In this document: piece by piece, positions 48,496-57,694 of the stretch
How the letters are laid out: each line of letters opens with the position of its first letter
Numbering within the stretch: position 1 is the stretch's first letter
NCBI GenBank assembly: GCA_038521345.1
Contig: JBCBKU010000002.1
Location: 186,001-250,000, forward strand
From: JBCBKU01 sp038521345
GTDB lineage: Bacteria > Pseudomonadota > Alphaproteobacteria > Rhodobacterales > Rhodobacteraceae
Direction of reading: 5' to 3'
Length of the DNA: 64,000 bases
The notes under the pieces: model-generated
Told to the model about the DNA's origin: nothing
The model's database searches: none
The model's input: only the letters and a program-made list of their open reading frames with translations
Program-made: the position numbers and the translations under genes

Positions 48496-49155
48496 TCAGG
48501 CCAGCAGGCGGCCTTCGCCAACTCCGAGTGCGCGGCGCACAGGAGGACCGAAGTCCTCGGGGGCGGTGCGAAGGGTCGGGAACAACCGAAACAATTCCGC
48601 GCGTTCCGACAGGCTCATCCGCCCCTTGGCAAGGCGCCCGGCATGCAGGCTTTCGGTTTGGGCACCGTTGGCGAAGACGATTTGGTGCCGGTCAAAAAGC
48701 AGTCCGATGTACCGCGTTCCCGTGCCGGTGCGGCGCACGTTGCTGAGCGCGCGGGCGGGGACAAGAACCTCGTCGCAATTGAAGAGAAGCGCGGGTTTTG
48801 ACCCGGCCACCAACATCCGGTGCTGCGGCGAGACCCACATATCTCGCACGGGGCGGTTGGGGGCGAGGCTGCCCCTTGGGATAAGCACCGGGGCGAGCGC
48901 CGGGTCAGCGGCAATCTCGGCCGACGTCACTGCGGTGCGACTTATCCAGCGAATGGGCTGGGCGCCGTGATCTCGGGTCAGGACCAGATCGCCACGGACA
49001 AGTGTTTCGACCGCGACGGTGCCTCGAGGGGTTGCAAGACGGGTGCCAGGCGTAAAGCATAGCAATTCGCCCATTCCGAACGAGATTACGTCGGCCGGCC
49101 GCACCCTCGTTGCATGCGCCGGACCTGACGTACGATGCAACCCGCGTGTTGCCAT
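48496..49155 (-). CDS. Stand-alone Hint (hedgehog/intein) domain protein
   Basis: 219 aa. The Hint core starts at LCFTPGTRLATPRGTVAVE (Cys about residue 33), followed by RGDLVLTRDHGAQPIRWI and SPQHRML with the block His. Only about 30 residues precede the Cys, so there is little N-extein to release. Roseobacters carry many such proteins, often with secreted calcium-binding repeats; here it sits in the his operon. Role unknown. Confidence 0.85.
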   Translation of the reverse strand: MATRGLHRTSGPAHATRVRPADVISFGMGELLCFTPGTRLATPRGTVAVETLVRGDLVLTRDHGAQPIRWISRTAVTSAEIAADPALAPVLIPRGSLAPNRPVRDMWVSPQHRMLVAGSKPALLFNCDEVLVPARALSNVRRTGTGTRYIGLLFDRHQIVFANGAQTESLHAGRLAKGRMSLSERAELFRLFPTLRTAPEDFGPPVRRALGVGEGRLLA

Positions 49156-49211
49156 GGCAGCCTCAGTCAGTCAGTCCCCGACGACCGTAATCACCATGGA
49201 ATTGGCCGGAA

Positions 49212-49949
49212 TTAAGGCGTACCCCCTGCCTTATTTCCCAATGCGTCCAGGGATTGCGCGAGATCCAGCGCACCGTCGTACAGGGCTCGGCCAGAAATTG
49301 CCCCCGCGACCACTTCTGTGTTCCGAAGCGCCAGGAGGTCGTCGAGGGACGACACTCCGCCCGAGGCGATGACGGGTACTTCAACCGCCCGGGCCAGCGA
49401 CGCGGTCGCGGCGACATTCGGTCCGGCCATAGCCCCGTCACGTTCTATGTCGGTGTAAATTATGGCGGCGATGCCGGCGTCTTCGAAGCGGCGCGCAAGG
49501 TCCACCACATTGATCTCGGTGGCTTCGGCCCAGCCACGGGTGGCGATCTTCCCTTCTCGGGCATCAAGCCCCACCGCAATCCTGCCCGGGAAAACCCGCG
49601 CTGCGTCATGTACCAGCGCGGGGTCTTCCACGGCCACGGTTCCAAGGATGACACGGGCGATCCCGCGGGACAGCCAGCTCTCGATGGTTGCCATGTCGCG
49701 AATGCCGCCGCCAAGCTGAACCGGCACGGACACGCGGGCAAGGACGGCTTCGACCGCCTCGGCGTTCACGGGGTGCCCGGCAAAGGCGCCGTTCAAGTCA
49801 ACTAGGTGCAGCCATTCGCAGCCTGCGGCTTCGAAGGCGGCCGCCTGCGCCGCAGGGTCGTCGCCAAAGACGGTCGCCGCATCCATATCACCCTTGAGGA
49901 GCCGGACGCACTGGCCGTCTTTGAGATCGATGGCGGGGTATAGGATCAT
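49212..49949 (-). CDS. hisA: ProFAR isomerase HisA
   Basis: 245 aa half-barrel-repeat TIM fold. YPAIDLKDGQCVRLLKG carries the catalytic Asp, LGGGIRDMATIESWL the first phosphate loop, IIYTDIERDGAM the second catalytic Asp, and VIASGGVSSLDDLL the last. It isomerises the ribosyl amine to ketose in histidine synthesis. Its relation to HisF is visible. Confidence 0.95.
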   Translation of the reverse strand: MILYPAIDLKDGQCVRLLKGDMDAATVFGDDPAAQAAAFEAAGCEWLHLVDLNGAFAGHPVNAEAVEAVLARVSVPVQLGGGIRDMATIESWLSRGIARVILGTVAVEDPALVHDAARVFPGRIAVGLDAREGKIATRGWAEATEINVVDLARRFEDAGIAAIIYTDIERDGAMAGPNVAATASLARAVEVPVIASGGVSSLDDLLALRNTEVVAGAISGRALYDGALDLAQSLDALGNKAGGTP

Positions 49950-50095
49950 GGCGTTCTCCGGTCACGTTCTGCGCGCTTTTGCCGGTGCTGGAAGCGATTG
50001 CCAAGGCCCGATACGGCGCCTTGGGTGGCGCAACGTCAGCCTTGCCTGCTTGGGTCGGCGGGCGGCAGTCTGACCTGATCAGGAGGAGACGAACC

Positions 50096-50482
50096 ATGAA
50101 ACACGTGCTTTGTGCGGCGGTGCTCACCCTTGCGGCGGGCGCAGCCACCGCAGAACCCGCGCTTGGACTTTGGAAGACCCAGCCCGACGACAACGGCAAT
50201 TATGGCCATGTGGAGCTTTACGATTGTGATGGCCAGGTCTGCGGTGTGATTCGCGCGGCCTTCGACGGAGCGGGAGCGACAATGGCGTCCGACAACATCG
50301 GCAAGCGGATGATTTGGGACATGAGCGCGTCCGGCGAAGGCGGGTATGCCGGGGGCAAGATCTGGGCCCCAGACCGCGACAAGGTCTACAACTCGAAAAT
50401 GGCGCTTGCGGGTGACCGGCTCGAAGTCTCTGGCTGCGTCATCGGAATTTGCCGCGCACAGACGTGGGAACGGGTGCGCTAG
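50096..50482 (+). CDS. Exported DUF2147 protein
   Basis: 128 aa, start ATG at 50096 after AGGAGGAGA. Signal peptide cut after GAATA-EP. GLWKTQPDDNGNYGHVELYDCDGQVCGVI and the C-terminal LEVSGCVIGICRAQTWERV are DUF2147, a small beta-barrel of the lipocalin type with four conserved Cys. It is inserted on the opposite strand between hisA and hisH. Function unknown. Confidence 0.88.
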   Translation: MKHVLCAAVLTLAAGAATAEPALGLWKTQPDDNGNYGHVELYDCDGQVCGVIRAAFDGAGATMASDNIGKRMIWDMSASGEGGYAGGKIWAPDRDKVYNSKMALAGDRLEVSGCVIGICRAQTWERVR

Positions 50483-50489
50483 CCGCCCG

Positions 50490-51128
50490 TCAGGGCATCC
50501 ATGAGAGGAAGTTAGCGATCAGGCGCAGTCCTGCCGCCTGGCTTTTCTCGGGATGGAATTGTGTGCCCACCATGGTGTCGCGGCCGACGATGGCCGTAAC
50601 CGGCCCGCCGTAGTCGACATGGGCGATGCGGCTGGCCGGATCGCTCAGCTCCATGTGAAACCCATGGACAAAATAGGCGTGATCACCTGTCTCTAGTCCG
50701 GACATGACTGGGTGGGGTCTGTCGAGTACAAGATCGTTCCAACCCATATGCGGGACTTTGAGCGTGGTGTCCCGCGGCTCGATAGGGCGCACATCGCCGG
50801 CGATCCATCCAAGACCCGGCACCGTTTCGTATTCGTGGCCCGCAGTCGCCATCAACTGCATGCCCACGCAGATCCCAAGGAACGGTCGGCCCCGCTGTTC
50901 CACGGCGTCGCGAAGCGCCTCGTCGAGGCCCGTGCGCGCCTGAAGGGCTCGCTGGCAGGCCGGGAATGCACCATCGCCGGGCAGAACGATCCGGTCCGCG
51001 GCAGCCACATCCTCCGCGCGGTCCGTGACCAGTACCGGCCCAGCACCGGTTTCGCGGGCCATGCGCTGGAACGCCTTCTCTGCCGAGTGCAGGTTCCCGG
51101 CATCGTAGTCGATCAGGACTGTGCTCAT
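50490..51128 (-). CDS. hisH: Imidazole glycerol phosphate synthase subunit HisH
   Basis: 212 aa class I glutamine amidotransferase. LPGDGAFPAC, then FLGICVGMQLM with the nucleophilic Cys, and GTQFHPEKSQ with the His/Glu of the triad. It supplies ammonia to HisF. It follows hisB by four bases; its 3' end converges with the DUF2147 gene. Confidence 0.95.
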   Translation of the reverse strand: MSTVLIDYDAGNLHSAEKAFQRMARETGAGPVLVTDRAEDVAAADRIVLPGDGAFPACQRALQARTGLDEALRDAVEQRGRPFLGICVGMQLMATAGHEYETVPGLGWIAGDVRPIEPRDTTLKVPHMGWNDLVLDRPHPVMSGLETGDHAYFVHGFHMELSDPASRIAHVDYGGPVTAIVGRDTMVGTQFHPEKSQAAGLRLIANFLSWMP

Positions 51129-51132
51129 CGCG

Positions 51133-51720
51133 CTAGAGCGTACCTTTGGTCGAAGGAACGGCGTCCGCCTTGCGCGGATCCACTTCGACCGCTTCACGTA
51201 GTGCGCGGGCCACGGCTTTGAATGCGGCCTCGGCGATATGGTGGCTGTTGATCCCGTGCAGGGCGTCCACATGCAGCGTGATGCCGCCGTGGGTGGCGAA
51301 CGCCTGAAAGAACTCGCGTACAAGCTCGGTGTCGAACGTCCCGATCTTCGGCGTCGGCATATCCACCGTCCAGACCAGATGGGGCCGCCCGGAAAGGTCC
51401 AGCGCCGCACGTACCAACGCATCGTCCATGGGCAGCAGACAGGCGCCGTAGCGGCGGATTCCACGCTTGTTCCCAAGTGCCTCGGTAAGGGCCTGGCCAA
51501 GCGCGATGCCCGTATCTTCGACCGTATGGTGATCGTCGATATGGGTGTCGCCTTCGGCGCGGATCCGAATGTCGATCAGAGCATGGCGTGAGAGCTGGTC
51601 CAGCATGTGGTCGAAGAAACCAACTCCGGTTTCGTTGTCATAAACGCCTGTGCCGTCGAGACTAATTTCGACGTTGATATCCGTCTCTGTCGTTTTTCGG
51701 GTGATGCTCGCTGTGCGCAT
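51133..51720 (-). CDS. hisB: Imidazoleglycerol-phosphate dehydratase HisB
   Basis: 195 aa. GFFDHMLDQLSRHALID, DDHHTVEDTGIALG and HHIAEAAFKAVARALREA hold the metal-binding His clusters. It dehydrates IGP to imidazole acetol phosphate. Single-function form (no phosphatase domain). First his gene of the run B-H-A-F-E. Confidence 0.96.
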   Translation of the reverse strand: MRTASITRKTTETDINVEISLDGTGVYDNETGVGFFDHMLDQLSRHALIDIRIRAEGDTHIDDHHTVEDTGIALGQALTEALGNKRGIRRYGACLLPMDDALVRAALDLSGRPHLVWTVDMPTPKIGTFDTELVREFFQAFATHGGITLHVDALHGINSHHIAEAAFKAVARALREAVEVDPRKADAVPSTKGTL

Positions 51721-51811
51721 CCCGGGCCTCCTTGCCGTCGCCCGGGGTGTATAGGGGGCGGCGCCCGCCCCGACAAGCCGCGGGGTCGGACCGGGTATCT
51801 GGGTGCGGCGC

Positions 51812-53428
51812 TCAGCGATGCGTGTAGACCACGATCTGCTGGTCTTCGATCCGGCCTTCCGCCGCTCTTACGCGCCCCTCAACGACTTCGGGGAACCGTT
51901 GTGCCAAGTCCTCGGGCAGAACAAGCGGCCCTTCGGCCAGCGCCGCCGCACCGGGATCGTAGACATAGCGGTGTGGCGCGGACAGGTGATACGAAAAGGT
52001 CCCGCGATAAACGCCGAAGATGGTGACGGTTTCCCCGTCCTCGGTAACCGTGGCAATCTCGGCGGACAGGACCCTTGGACTGAACAACCTGTTCACATCC
52101 GGCAAAAGTGCCCCCTTGGCGGCCGAGAAGATCACAATCAGGGACAGGATCACGGGCAAGGTGCGTTGCCAGCCCGTCCGCCACCCCGACGCCGCAACGA
52201 TCGCCGCGCCCACGGCGCTGGCGAGGCCGAACCAGAACAGCCGTTCGGATCCCACCTCGCGTAGATCGCCAAGCCACTCGGCCTCGGCCACGGCTGCGCC
52301 GGCAAGGACGAAGAAGAACAGCGCCATACCACCGCCGATTGCGGCAAAGCCCCAGCGCAGGATGCCCGAAAAGTCGCGGTCGGCCCGTTCAATTGCAATG
52401 GCAAGGAAAAGCGCAAAGAACGGCAGTACCGGAAACAGGTACTTCACGCTTTTCTGTGCGACGATCTGCATGATCGCAAGGGCCACGATGACAAAAGCCA
52501 ATCCTGTGACGCAGGGCCAGTCCAGCTCTTCCCGGCGAATGCCTCGGGACAACGCAAGCAGTGCGATCGCCAGCCATGGCAAAAGCACAAGTGGCAGGCC
52601 GGTCAGATAGGTCCACCAAGGTTTGCGCCCGTCGACGGATTGCATGGCGCGTTCAACAAGCTGGACCTCGGCGATATTGCGCAGGGCGGTGGGGCCAAAC
52701 TCGAGAACCAAGAAGCCGAACCAACCGAAGACGATCAGACCCGCCAGGCCAAGCGACATCCAGACGTCTCGTTTCAGGATGCGCTGGGCATTGCCCTGAA
52801 AGACCATGGCAAGCGCCGCACCACCCACCGGAAACAAAAGGCCGAACGGACCTTTGACCATAACGGCCAGCCCGACCAGAGCGCCGGCCTCGACTGTGGT
52901 GGAGTTCGGTTCGTCGTCGTCAAGCCCCCGAAGATAGACGGCGAAGGCAAGCAGGATGATCCCCGCAAATAGGAAGTCCATGCGGAGGATGTTTGCATAG
53001 GCAGCCGTGTAGGGCAGCGAGAGAAGGATCCACGCGGCCAGCCGTGCGCGCGCATGCGAGACGTCCATCAGCCTCAGCGCACCGTAGGTCGCAGCGATGT
53101 AGAAGAGCAGCGTGCCGGCATTGACCGCGACAAACACCGCCGGTGCGTTGGACCCGCTGGCGTCCACTGCGGCGCGGAACAGGGCGAAGTAGATCGGGCC
53201 CTTGTCCAGATAGGGTTCGCCGGCGATGGCCATCGTCGCCCAAGCGTCACGGGCGATCATGTCGGCCACGATGCCGCCGTAGCGAACTTCGTCCTGATAA
53301 TAAAGGTCACGTAAGCCTATGAAAGGGAACGCATATAGCGCGATGACCGCCGCCCAGAGAAGGGCGTCGCCGAGGATCGCGATGGGTGTGCCTTTTGGGT
53401 CGTCTGCCGGGCTCATGGACGTGGCCAA
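51812..53428 (-). CDS. ArnT-like membrane glycosyltransferase (GT-C)
   Basis: 538 aa with about eleven transmembrane helices. GLRDLYYQDEVRYGGIVADMI in the first outer loop holds the DE-(V/A)-RY acid motif of ArnT/PMT-type GT-C enzymes, which use lipid-linked sugar donors. DKGPIYFALFRAAV follows as in ArnT (KPPLxxW-type loop). The soluble C-terminal part covers about 400-538. It shares the minus strand and direction with the polytopic protein and GT2 upstream. Substrate unknown. Confidence 0.82.
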   Translation of the reverse strand: MATSMSPADDPKGTPIAILGDALLWAAVIALYAFPFIGLRDLYYQDEVRYGGIVADMIARDAWATMAIAGEPYLDKGPIYFALFRAAVDASGSNAPAVFVAVNAGTLLFYIAATYGALRLMDVSHARARLAAWILLSLPYTAAYANILRMDFLFAGIILLAFAVYLRGLDDDEPNSTTVEAGALVGLAVMVKGPFGLLFPVGGAALAMVFQGNAQRILKRDVWMSLGLAGLIVFGWFGFLVLEFGPTALRNIAEVQLVERAMQSVDGRKPWWTYLTGLPLVLLPWLAIALLALSRGIRREELDWPCVTGLAFVIVALAIMQIVAQKSVKYLFPVLPFFALFLAIAIERADRDFSGILRWGFAAIGGGMALFFFVLAGAAVAEAEWLGDLREVGSERLFWFGLASAVGAAIVAASGWRTGWQRTLPVILSLIVIFSAAKGALLPDVNRLFSPRVLSAEIATVTEDGETVTIFGVYRGTFSYHLSAPHRYVYDPGAAALAEGPLVLPEDLAQRFPEVVEGRVRAAEGRIEDQQIVVYTHR

Positions 53429-53488
53429 GGGCGAGTTTTGCGGGTTCTAGGACCGTCGGACCGGTTTGGCAACGCGCACCATCTTATC

Positions 53489-55444
53489 TTACCGCACAAA
53501 TGGGCCGGTCAGAAGGTCCGGGGCGAGCCGCGCTTCTTCATTGGCCTCTCGGCCACTGCCCTCCGGAACCCTTGCGCCAGCACGCACGATCTCAAGCGCC
53601 TCGTTGTTGTTCATCGGGAGGCTGAGCCCGGTTGCCGCAAACCCGTCATCGGCAATCAGAAACCGGGTTGCCGTAGCATGGGACATGAACACGCGATACC
53701 CATCGTCCAGAACCTGCCCGATCAGTTGCGCATCGACTTCGTTGGTCAGACGGTCTTGAAGGCCGACAATGGTATCCTGACGGGAGAATGCGAAAGCGTA
53801 TTCCTTGGCCCCCCCGTAGAACATGGCGGGGCCCTCGGTCTCGGCCAACAATTCGTTGCTCGTCGCGACGCCGTCGCGCGTTTTTTGCGCCGAGATGACG
53901 TCGTGGATAGCGCCGTGCACGGCAGCGACACCAAGGGCGAAGGCAAGAGTGGCTTGTGCGGCGATTTGAACGGGCCGTGCCAGCACGATCGCTGCGAGCG
54001 CGCCCATGGACAGCGCCACCAACAGGACCCACGTCGCGAGGATCTGGTGCGAAGCAAACTCTTCGGCCGGGGAAACAGACATAACCACCTGCACGGTCAC
54101 AACACCCGCCGCGATGCCGAGGACCGGCACCAATGGTCCGACCGCTGTCCGCTCTTGAAGGCGGCGCCAGCTCATCGCGGCCATGACGGCCAGCAAGGGC
54201 ACAATCGGCAAAAAGTACCGCATGTTGAAAGAGAAACCGCCATGCCATTCGCGAAGCGCGAAAGGCAGGGTCCAGAAGAACGCCGTGATCAGGATCACCG
54301 CATGCGATCTTCGTTCAACCCGAAGCCAGTCCCGTCCAAGCGCAACGGCGAGGACGCCGATCCATGGAAGGCTTTGACCCAGCGCCTTCTTGGCGGCACC
54401 CCAAAAGGCGAGGCCGCCCTCAGCATTCGGTCGGACGCCGGACCGTTCATCGCGGATCCATGTCATGTCGCCGAGAAGCGCCCAGGCGCCCCGCCCATAT
54501 GCCTCGGCCACCGCCCGCAACTCTGGTACGACCAAAACGGCTGCGATTGATGCAATGGCGATCCCAAGCGGCAGCGCAAGGCTTGTGCGACCTTCGTTGC
54601 GCAGGCGGATCGTGCCAAGGATCAGGAAGACGATCAGGATTGTGGCCGCGGCAGCCAGATGGCCGGTCGGATCCGTGCCGCCCCCCGAACTGCCGTAGGA
54701 GAGGGGGTTCGGGGTTCCAAACTTCTGAAGGTTGGTCCACGCAGCAGCAGCCAGTCCGGGAAGCACGCCGAGAACGCCGCCGGAGAGAACCCTGACCGGC
54801 GCGCGCGCAAACAGGATCACAAGCGCAAGTATGCCGGGCAGAAGGAGGATCACGTCGGTCCGGACCAGCATCCCGGCGGCGATCATGAGCCCCGACAGGA
54901 ACGCCCAGGGAAATGGCCGCTCGGTCTCTGGAAGGATGGCGGTCCAGGCGGACAGAAACGCGGCCAGCGCGAAGGCTGTAGAAAGGACATGGGGCCACAT
55001 CCCCCACGCGTATTCGAGAAAGAACGTCGCAAAGACGAGAATTCCCATCGCGATCACACCGGCCAGACGGTCGGCATAAAGAACGACAGCCGAACGATAG
55101 GTCAGCGCGAGAACCGTGATGCCGGCGAGGGCATTCATGAGGATCAAGCCGCGAGGCCCGAGCGCGGCGACAAAGGGCGCGCCGATCCATGCACTTCCCG
55201 GTGGATACTGGGGGACAAGACCGGTCGGCCCGTCGATCAGAAACCAGAGGCGCAGGTCATCTGACCCGAAGCGCTCGTACCCGTTTTCGACCGCGAATGT
55301 GCCAGTTGTGGCCAGCGCATCGGCGCCCAGCCAATAGATCAGCTCGTCGATGGTGAAGAACCCGTCCGAGGCGAGAAAAGCCCCGCCAACGAGAAGCGCG
55401 CTGAGCAAGACCAGTGTGGCAGCCGGAACGGCGCGATGAACCAT
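53489..55444 (-). CDS. Polytopic membrane protein, possible GT-C glycosyltransferase
   Basis: 651 aa, start MVHRAVPAATL at 55444. At least twelve hydrophobic helices up to about residue 500, then a soluble periplasmic-type end. FFTIDELIYWLGADAL in the first loop recalls the acidic motif of GT-C enzymes. The start is one base after the GT2 stop, so the two are coupled: the GT2 may make a lipid-linked sugar that this protein uses. No certain family. Confidence 0.7.
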   Translation of the reverse strand: MVHRAVPAATLVLLSALLVGGAFLASDGFFTIDELIYWLGADALATTGTFAVENGYERFGSDDLRLWFLIDGPTGLVPQYPPGSAWIGAPFVAALGPRGLILMNALAGITVLALTYRSAVVLYADRLAGVIAMGILVFATFFLEYAWGMWPHVLSTAFALAAFLSAWTAILPETERPFPWAFLSGLMIAAGMLVRTDVILLLPGILALVILFARAPVRVLSGGVLGVLPGLAAAAWTNLQKFGTPNPLSYGSSGGGTDPTGHLAAAATILIVFLILGTIRLRNEGRTSLALPLGIAIASIAAVLVVPELRAVAEAYGRGAWALLGDMTWIRDERSGVRPNAEGGLAFWGAAKKALGQSLPWIGVLAVALGRDWLRVERRSHAVILITAFFWTLPFALREWHGGFSFNMRYFLPIVPLLAVMAAMSWRRLQERTAVGPLVPVLGIAAGVVTVQVVMSVSPAEEFASHQILATWVLLVALSMGALAAIVLARPVQIAAQATLAFALGVAAVHGAIHDVISAQKTRDGVATSNELLAETEGPAMFYGGAKEYAFAFSRQDTIVGLQDRLTNEVDAQLIGQVLDDGYRVFMSHATATRFLIADDGFAATGLSLPMNNNEALEIVRAGARVPEGSGREANEEARLAPDLLTGPFVR

Positions 55445-55445
55445 G

Positions 55446-56402
55446 TTACGTGTTCCGGCGTGTGCTTTCGATCTCGGCCAAGAGCTGACGTCCCCGTATC
55501 TCGGCAAGAAGGGTCCGGTTGGCCGCGATCAGATCCGCCAGAAGGCCACCCACGAAGACCACCGCCCCGGCGGCGATCAAGGCCGACCCGATCACCAGTG
55601 ACTGGATGTTCCCCGCTCCGTCGCCGATGGCATAGAGATAAAGAAAGCGCAGAAACGCCGCGATCCCGGGCAGCGCGATCAGCGCTGCAAGGTACGAAAA
55701 TGCGCGAAGCGGTTTGTAGAGAATGAGAATTCTCAGGATCGTGACAGCCGAACGCCAGATGTACTGAAGGACGGACTTGATCAGGCGGCTTTCGCGCGTG
55801 GGCGGGTTCACCTTGATCGGGACGGACACCATTGGGATGCCGAGGCGCCCGGCCTGAATGATGGTTTCGAGTGTGTAGGTGTATTCGTTAAAGACGAACA
55901 GCTTGACGGCCGCGGTGCGGTGAATGGCGCGAAAGCCCGACGGGGCATCGGCGACGGCACTGTCGGAGGCCTGGCGCACGACCCAGCTTCCCGCCTTTTG
56001 CAGGGCGCGCTTGGTCGGCGAAAAATGTGCGATCACATCGATCGGACGTGCGCCGATGGCAATCTGCGCTTCACCCGTGACGATAGGCTGCGTCAGGTCC
56101 GCAATGCAGGAGGCGTCATACTGGTTGTCGCCGTCGGTGTTGACGATGACGTCCGCGCCTCTTTTCAGGCAGGCTTCGAGCCCGGCCATGAACGCGCGCG
56201 CGAGACCCTGATTGTGATCGAGCTGCACGATGTGATCAACGCCGTTCGCCCGTGCGACATCCACAGTCCGATCCTTGGACCCGTCGTCGATGATCAACCA
56301 TTCAACAACATCGAAACCGTCGACCTCACGCGGAAGCGCCGCAAGGGTTTCGGGAAGGTTCTCTTCCTCGTTGTAACACGGGATCTGGATAATCAGTTTC
56401 AT
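55446..56402 (-). CDS. Family 2 glycosyltransferase (polyprenyl-phosphate type)
   Basis: 318 aa, start MKLIIQIPCYNEEEN at 56402; a longer frame upstream is not coding in character. The GT-A domain holds IIDDGSKDRT, NTDGDNQYDASC (DxD) and a C-terminal pair of transmembrane helices (about 235-300), the form of dolichyl/undecaprenyl-phosphate sugar transferases (ArnC, GtrB, DPM1). It loads a sugar on the carrier lipid for the GT-C proteins next to it. Confidence 0.88.
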   Translation of the reverse strand: MKLIIQIPCYNEEENLPETLAALPREVDGFDVVEWLIIDDGSKDRTVDVARANGVDHIVQLDHNQGLARAFMAGLEACLKRGADVIVNTDGDNQYDASCIADLTQPIVTGEAQIAIGARPIDVIAHFSPTKRALQKAGSWVVRQASDSAVADAPSGFRAIHRTAAVKLFVFNEYTYTLETIIQAGRLGIPMVSVPIKVNPPTRESRLIKSVLQYIWRSAVTILRILILYKPLRAFSYLAALIALPGIAAFLRFLYLYAIGDGAGNIQSLVIGSALIAAGAVVFVGGLLADLIAANRTLLAEIRGRQLLAEIESTRRNT

Positions 56403-56632
56403 GTCAGGTCTGCCCGCAGCCCAAAGCGTTGCCTTGGTGTCGCCCGGTGAACCGGCGTCAAGATGGTGACAATCGGGCCAAATGGTGGCGATTGTGTTTA
56501 ATTCAGGAAAGTCTGCTTTGATGGACGGCGCACACGAATTGGCGTATCCCGGGAAAAACAACGAGGCGGTGAGAGCGGTGCCGCAGCAAGACACGATGCC
56601 GGATCCGGCGCGCGCGCGGGGGTCTCTCTGAC

Positions 56633-57694
56633 GTGGACCGTCCAGAGGTTCTGTTTGTATCCCGAAAGTGGCCACCCGCCATGGGAGGCATGGAAACCTA
56701 TTCGGAACGGTTGGTCGCGGCCTTGGCTGACCACGCGGACGTGTCGACCCTTGTTCTTCCCGGCAATGCAGACGGGTCCGTCCCGGGTGCGGGGGCGCTA
56801 TTTGGGTTCGGGTTTCGCGCGGCCTGGCGGTTGGGAACCGGGACGCGGGCAGATGTCACGCATGTGGGCGATATGGCGAGTTGGCCTTTGGCACTGGTCG
56901 CCGCGTTGCGCGGGCGCTCGCGTCCTGTTGCCATTTCGGCCCATGGCACGGATGTCGCTTTTGCGCGCCGGTCGGGCTGGGCACCTTGGGCATATCGCCA
57001 GTACATGTGGCTTGGAGGACGGCTTTTGCGTGGGGCGCGGGTGATCGCCAACTCAGAGGCGACTGCCGAGGCAGCGCGCGAACTCGGATTCGCGACCGTT
57101 TCCGTCGTCCCGCTGGCAACGGATATGGTGCGCCAAGACCCGACGCCCGGGACCGGGCCACTGCTCTTCCCCGGACGCGTGGCGCGCGGCAAGGGACTGC
57201 GGTGGTTCGTCGAGACTGTCTTGCCGGCGCTTCCTGAGAATCTCCGCCTTCAGGTGGCCGGCACCGTCTGGCATTCGGACGAGGCCGAGGCGCTGCGCCA
57301 TCCCAAAGTCGAGCATCTTGGACGGTTAGACGCCGCAGATCTGGCGCGTGCCTATGCGTCGGCGCTCGCGGTGATCGTTCCGAAGATCACCGTTCCGGGC
57401 GGCGAGATGGAGGGGTTCGGACTGGTGGCGGTCGAAGCCGCGGCGGCCGGCGGTGTGGTCATTGCGTCCGATCATTCAGGGTTGAAGGATGCGGTTCTCG
57501 ATGGCGAAACGGGCTTCAAAGTGCCGCCCGGCGAGCCTGATCCTTGGATTGAGAAAATCGCTGAAATTGCGGCGTGGACCCCGGCCGCGCGCGCTGCCTT
57601 TGTTGAACGCGCATCCGGGACAGCTGCCCGTGTTTATAATTGGGAGCGCGTGGCGGCTGATACCTTTGCCGCATATGGCTGGTGCCCTCGTTGA
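56633..57694 (+). CDS. Family 4 glycosyltransferase
   Basis: 353 aa GT-B fold, GTG start. SRKWPPAMGGMETYSERLV is the acceptor-side Gly-rich loop. FPGRVARGKGLRWFV, then GEMEGFGLVAVEAAAAGGVVIA holds the EX7E motif (Glu in MEGFG and VEAAA). It transfers a sugar with retention from a nucleotide sugar. Overlaps the flippase-like gene by 13 bases. Confidence 0.88.
   Translation: MDRPEVLFVSRKWPPAMGGMETYSERLVAALADHADVSTLVLPGNADGSVPGAGALFGFGFRAAWRLGTGTRADVTHVGDMASWPLALVAALRGRSRPVAISAHGTDVAFARRSGWAPWAYRQYMWLGGRLLRGARVIANSEATAEAARELGFATVSVVPLATDMVRQDPTPGTGPLLFPGRVARGKGLRWFVETVLPALPENLRLQVAGTVWHSDEAEALRHPKVEHLGRLDAADLARAYASALAVIVPKITVPGGEMEGFGLVAVEAAAAGGVVIASDHSGLKDAVLDGETGFKVPPGEPDPWIEKIAEIAAWTPAARAAFVERASGTAARVYNWERVAADTFAAYGWCPR

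Noticed and set aside
53438..54550. 370-aa plus-strand open frame
   Set aside because: Antisense to a polytopic membrane protein; Arg/His-rich shadow.
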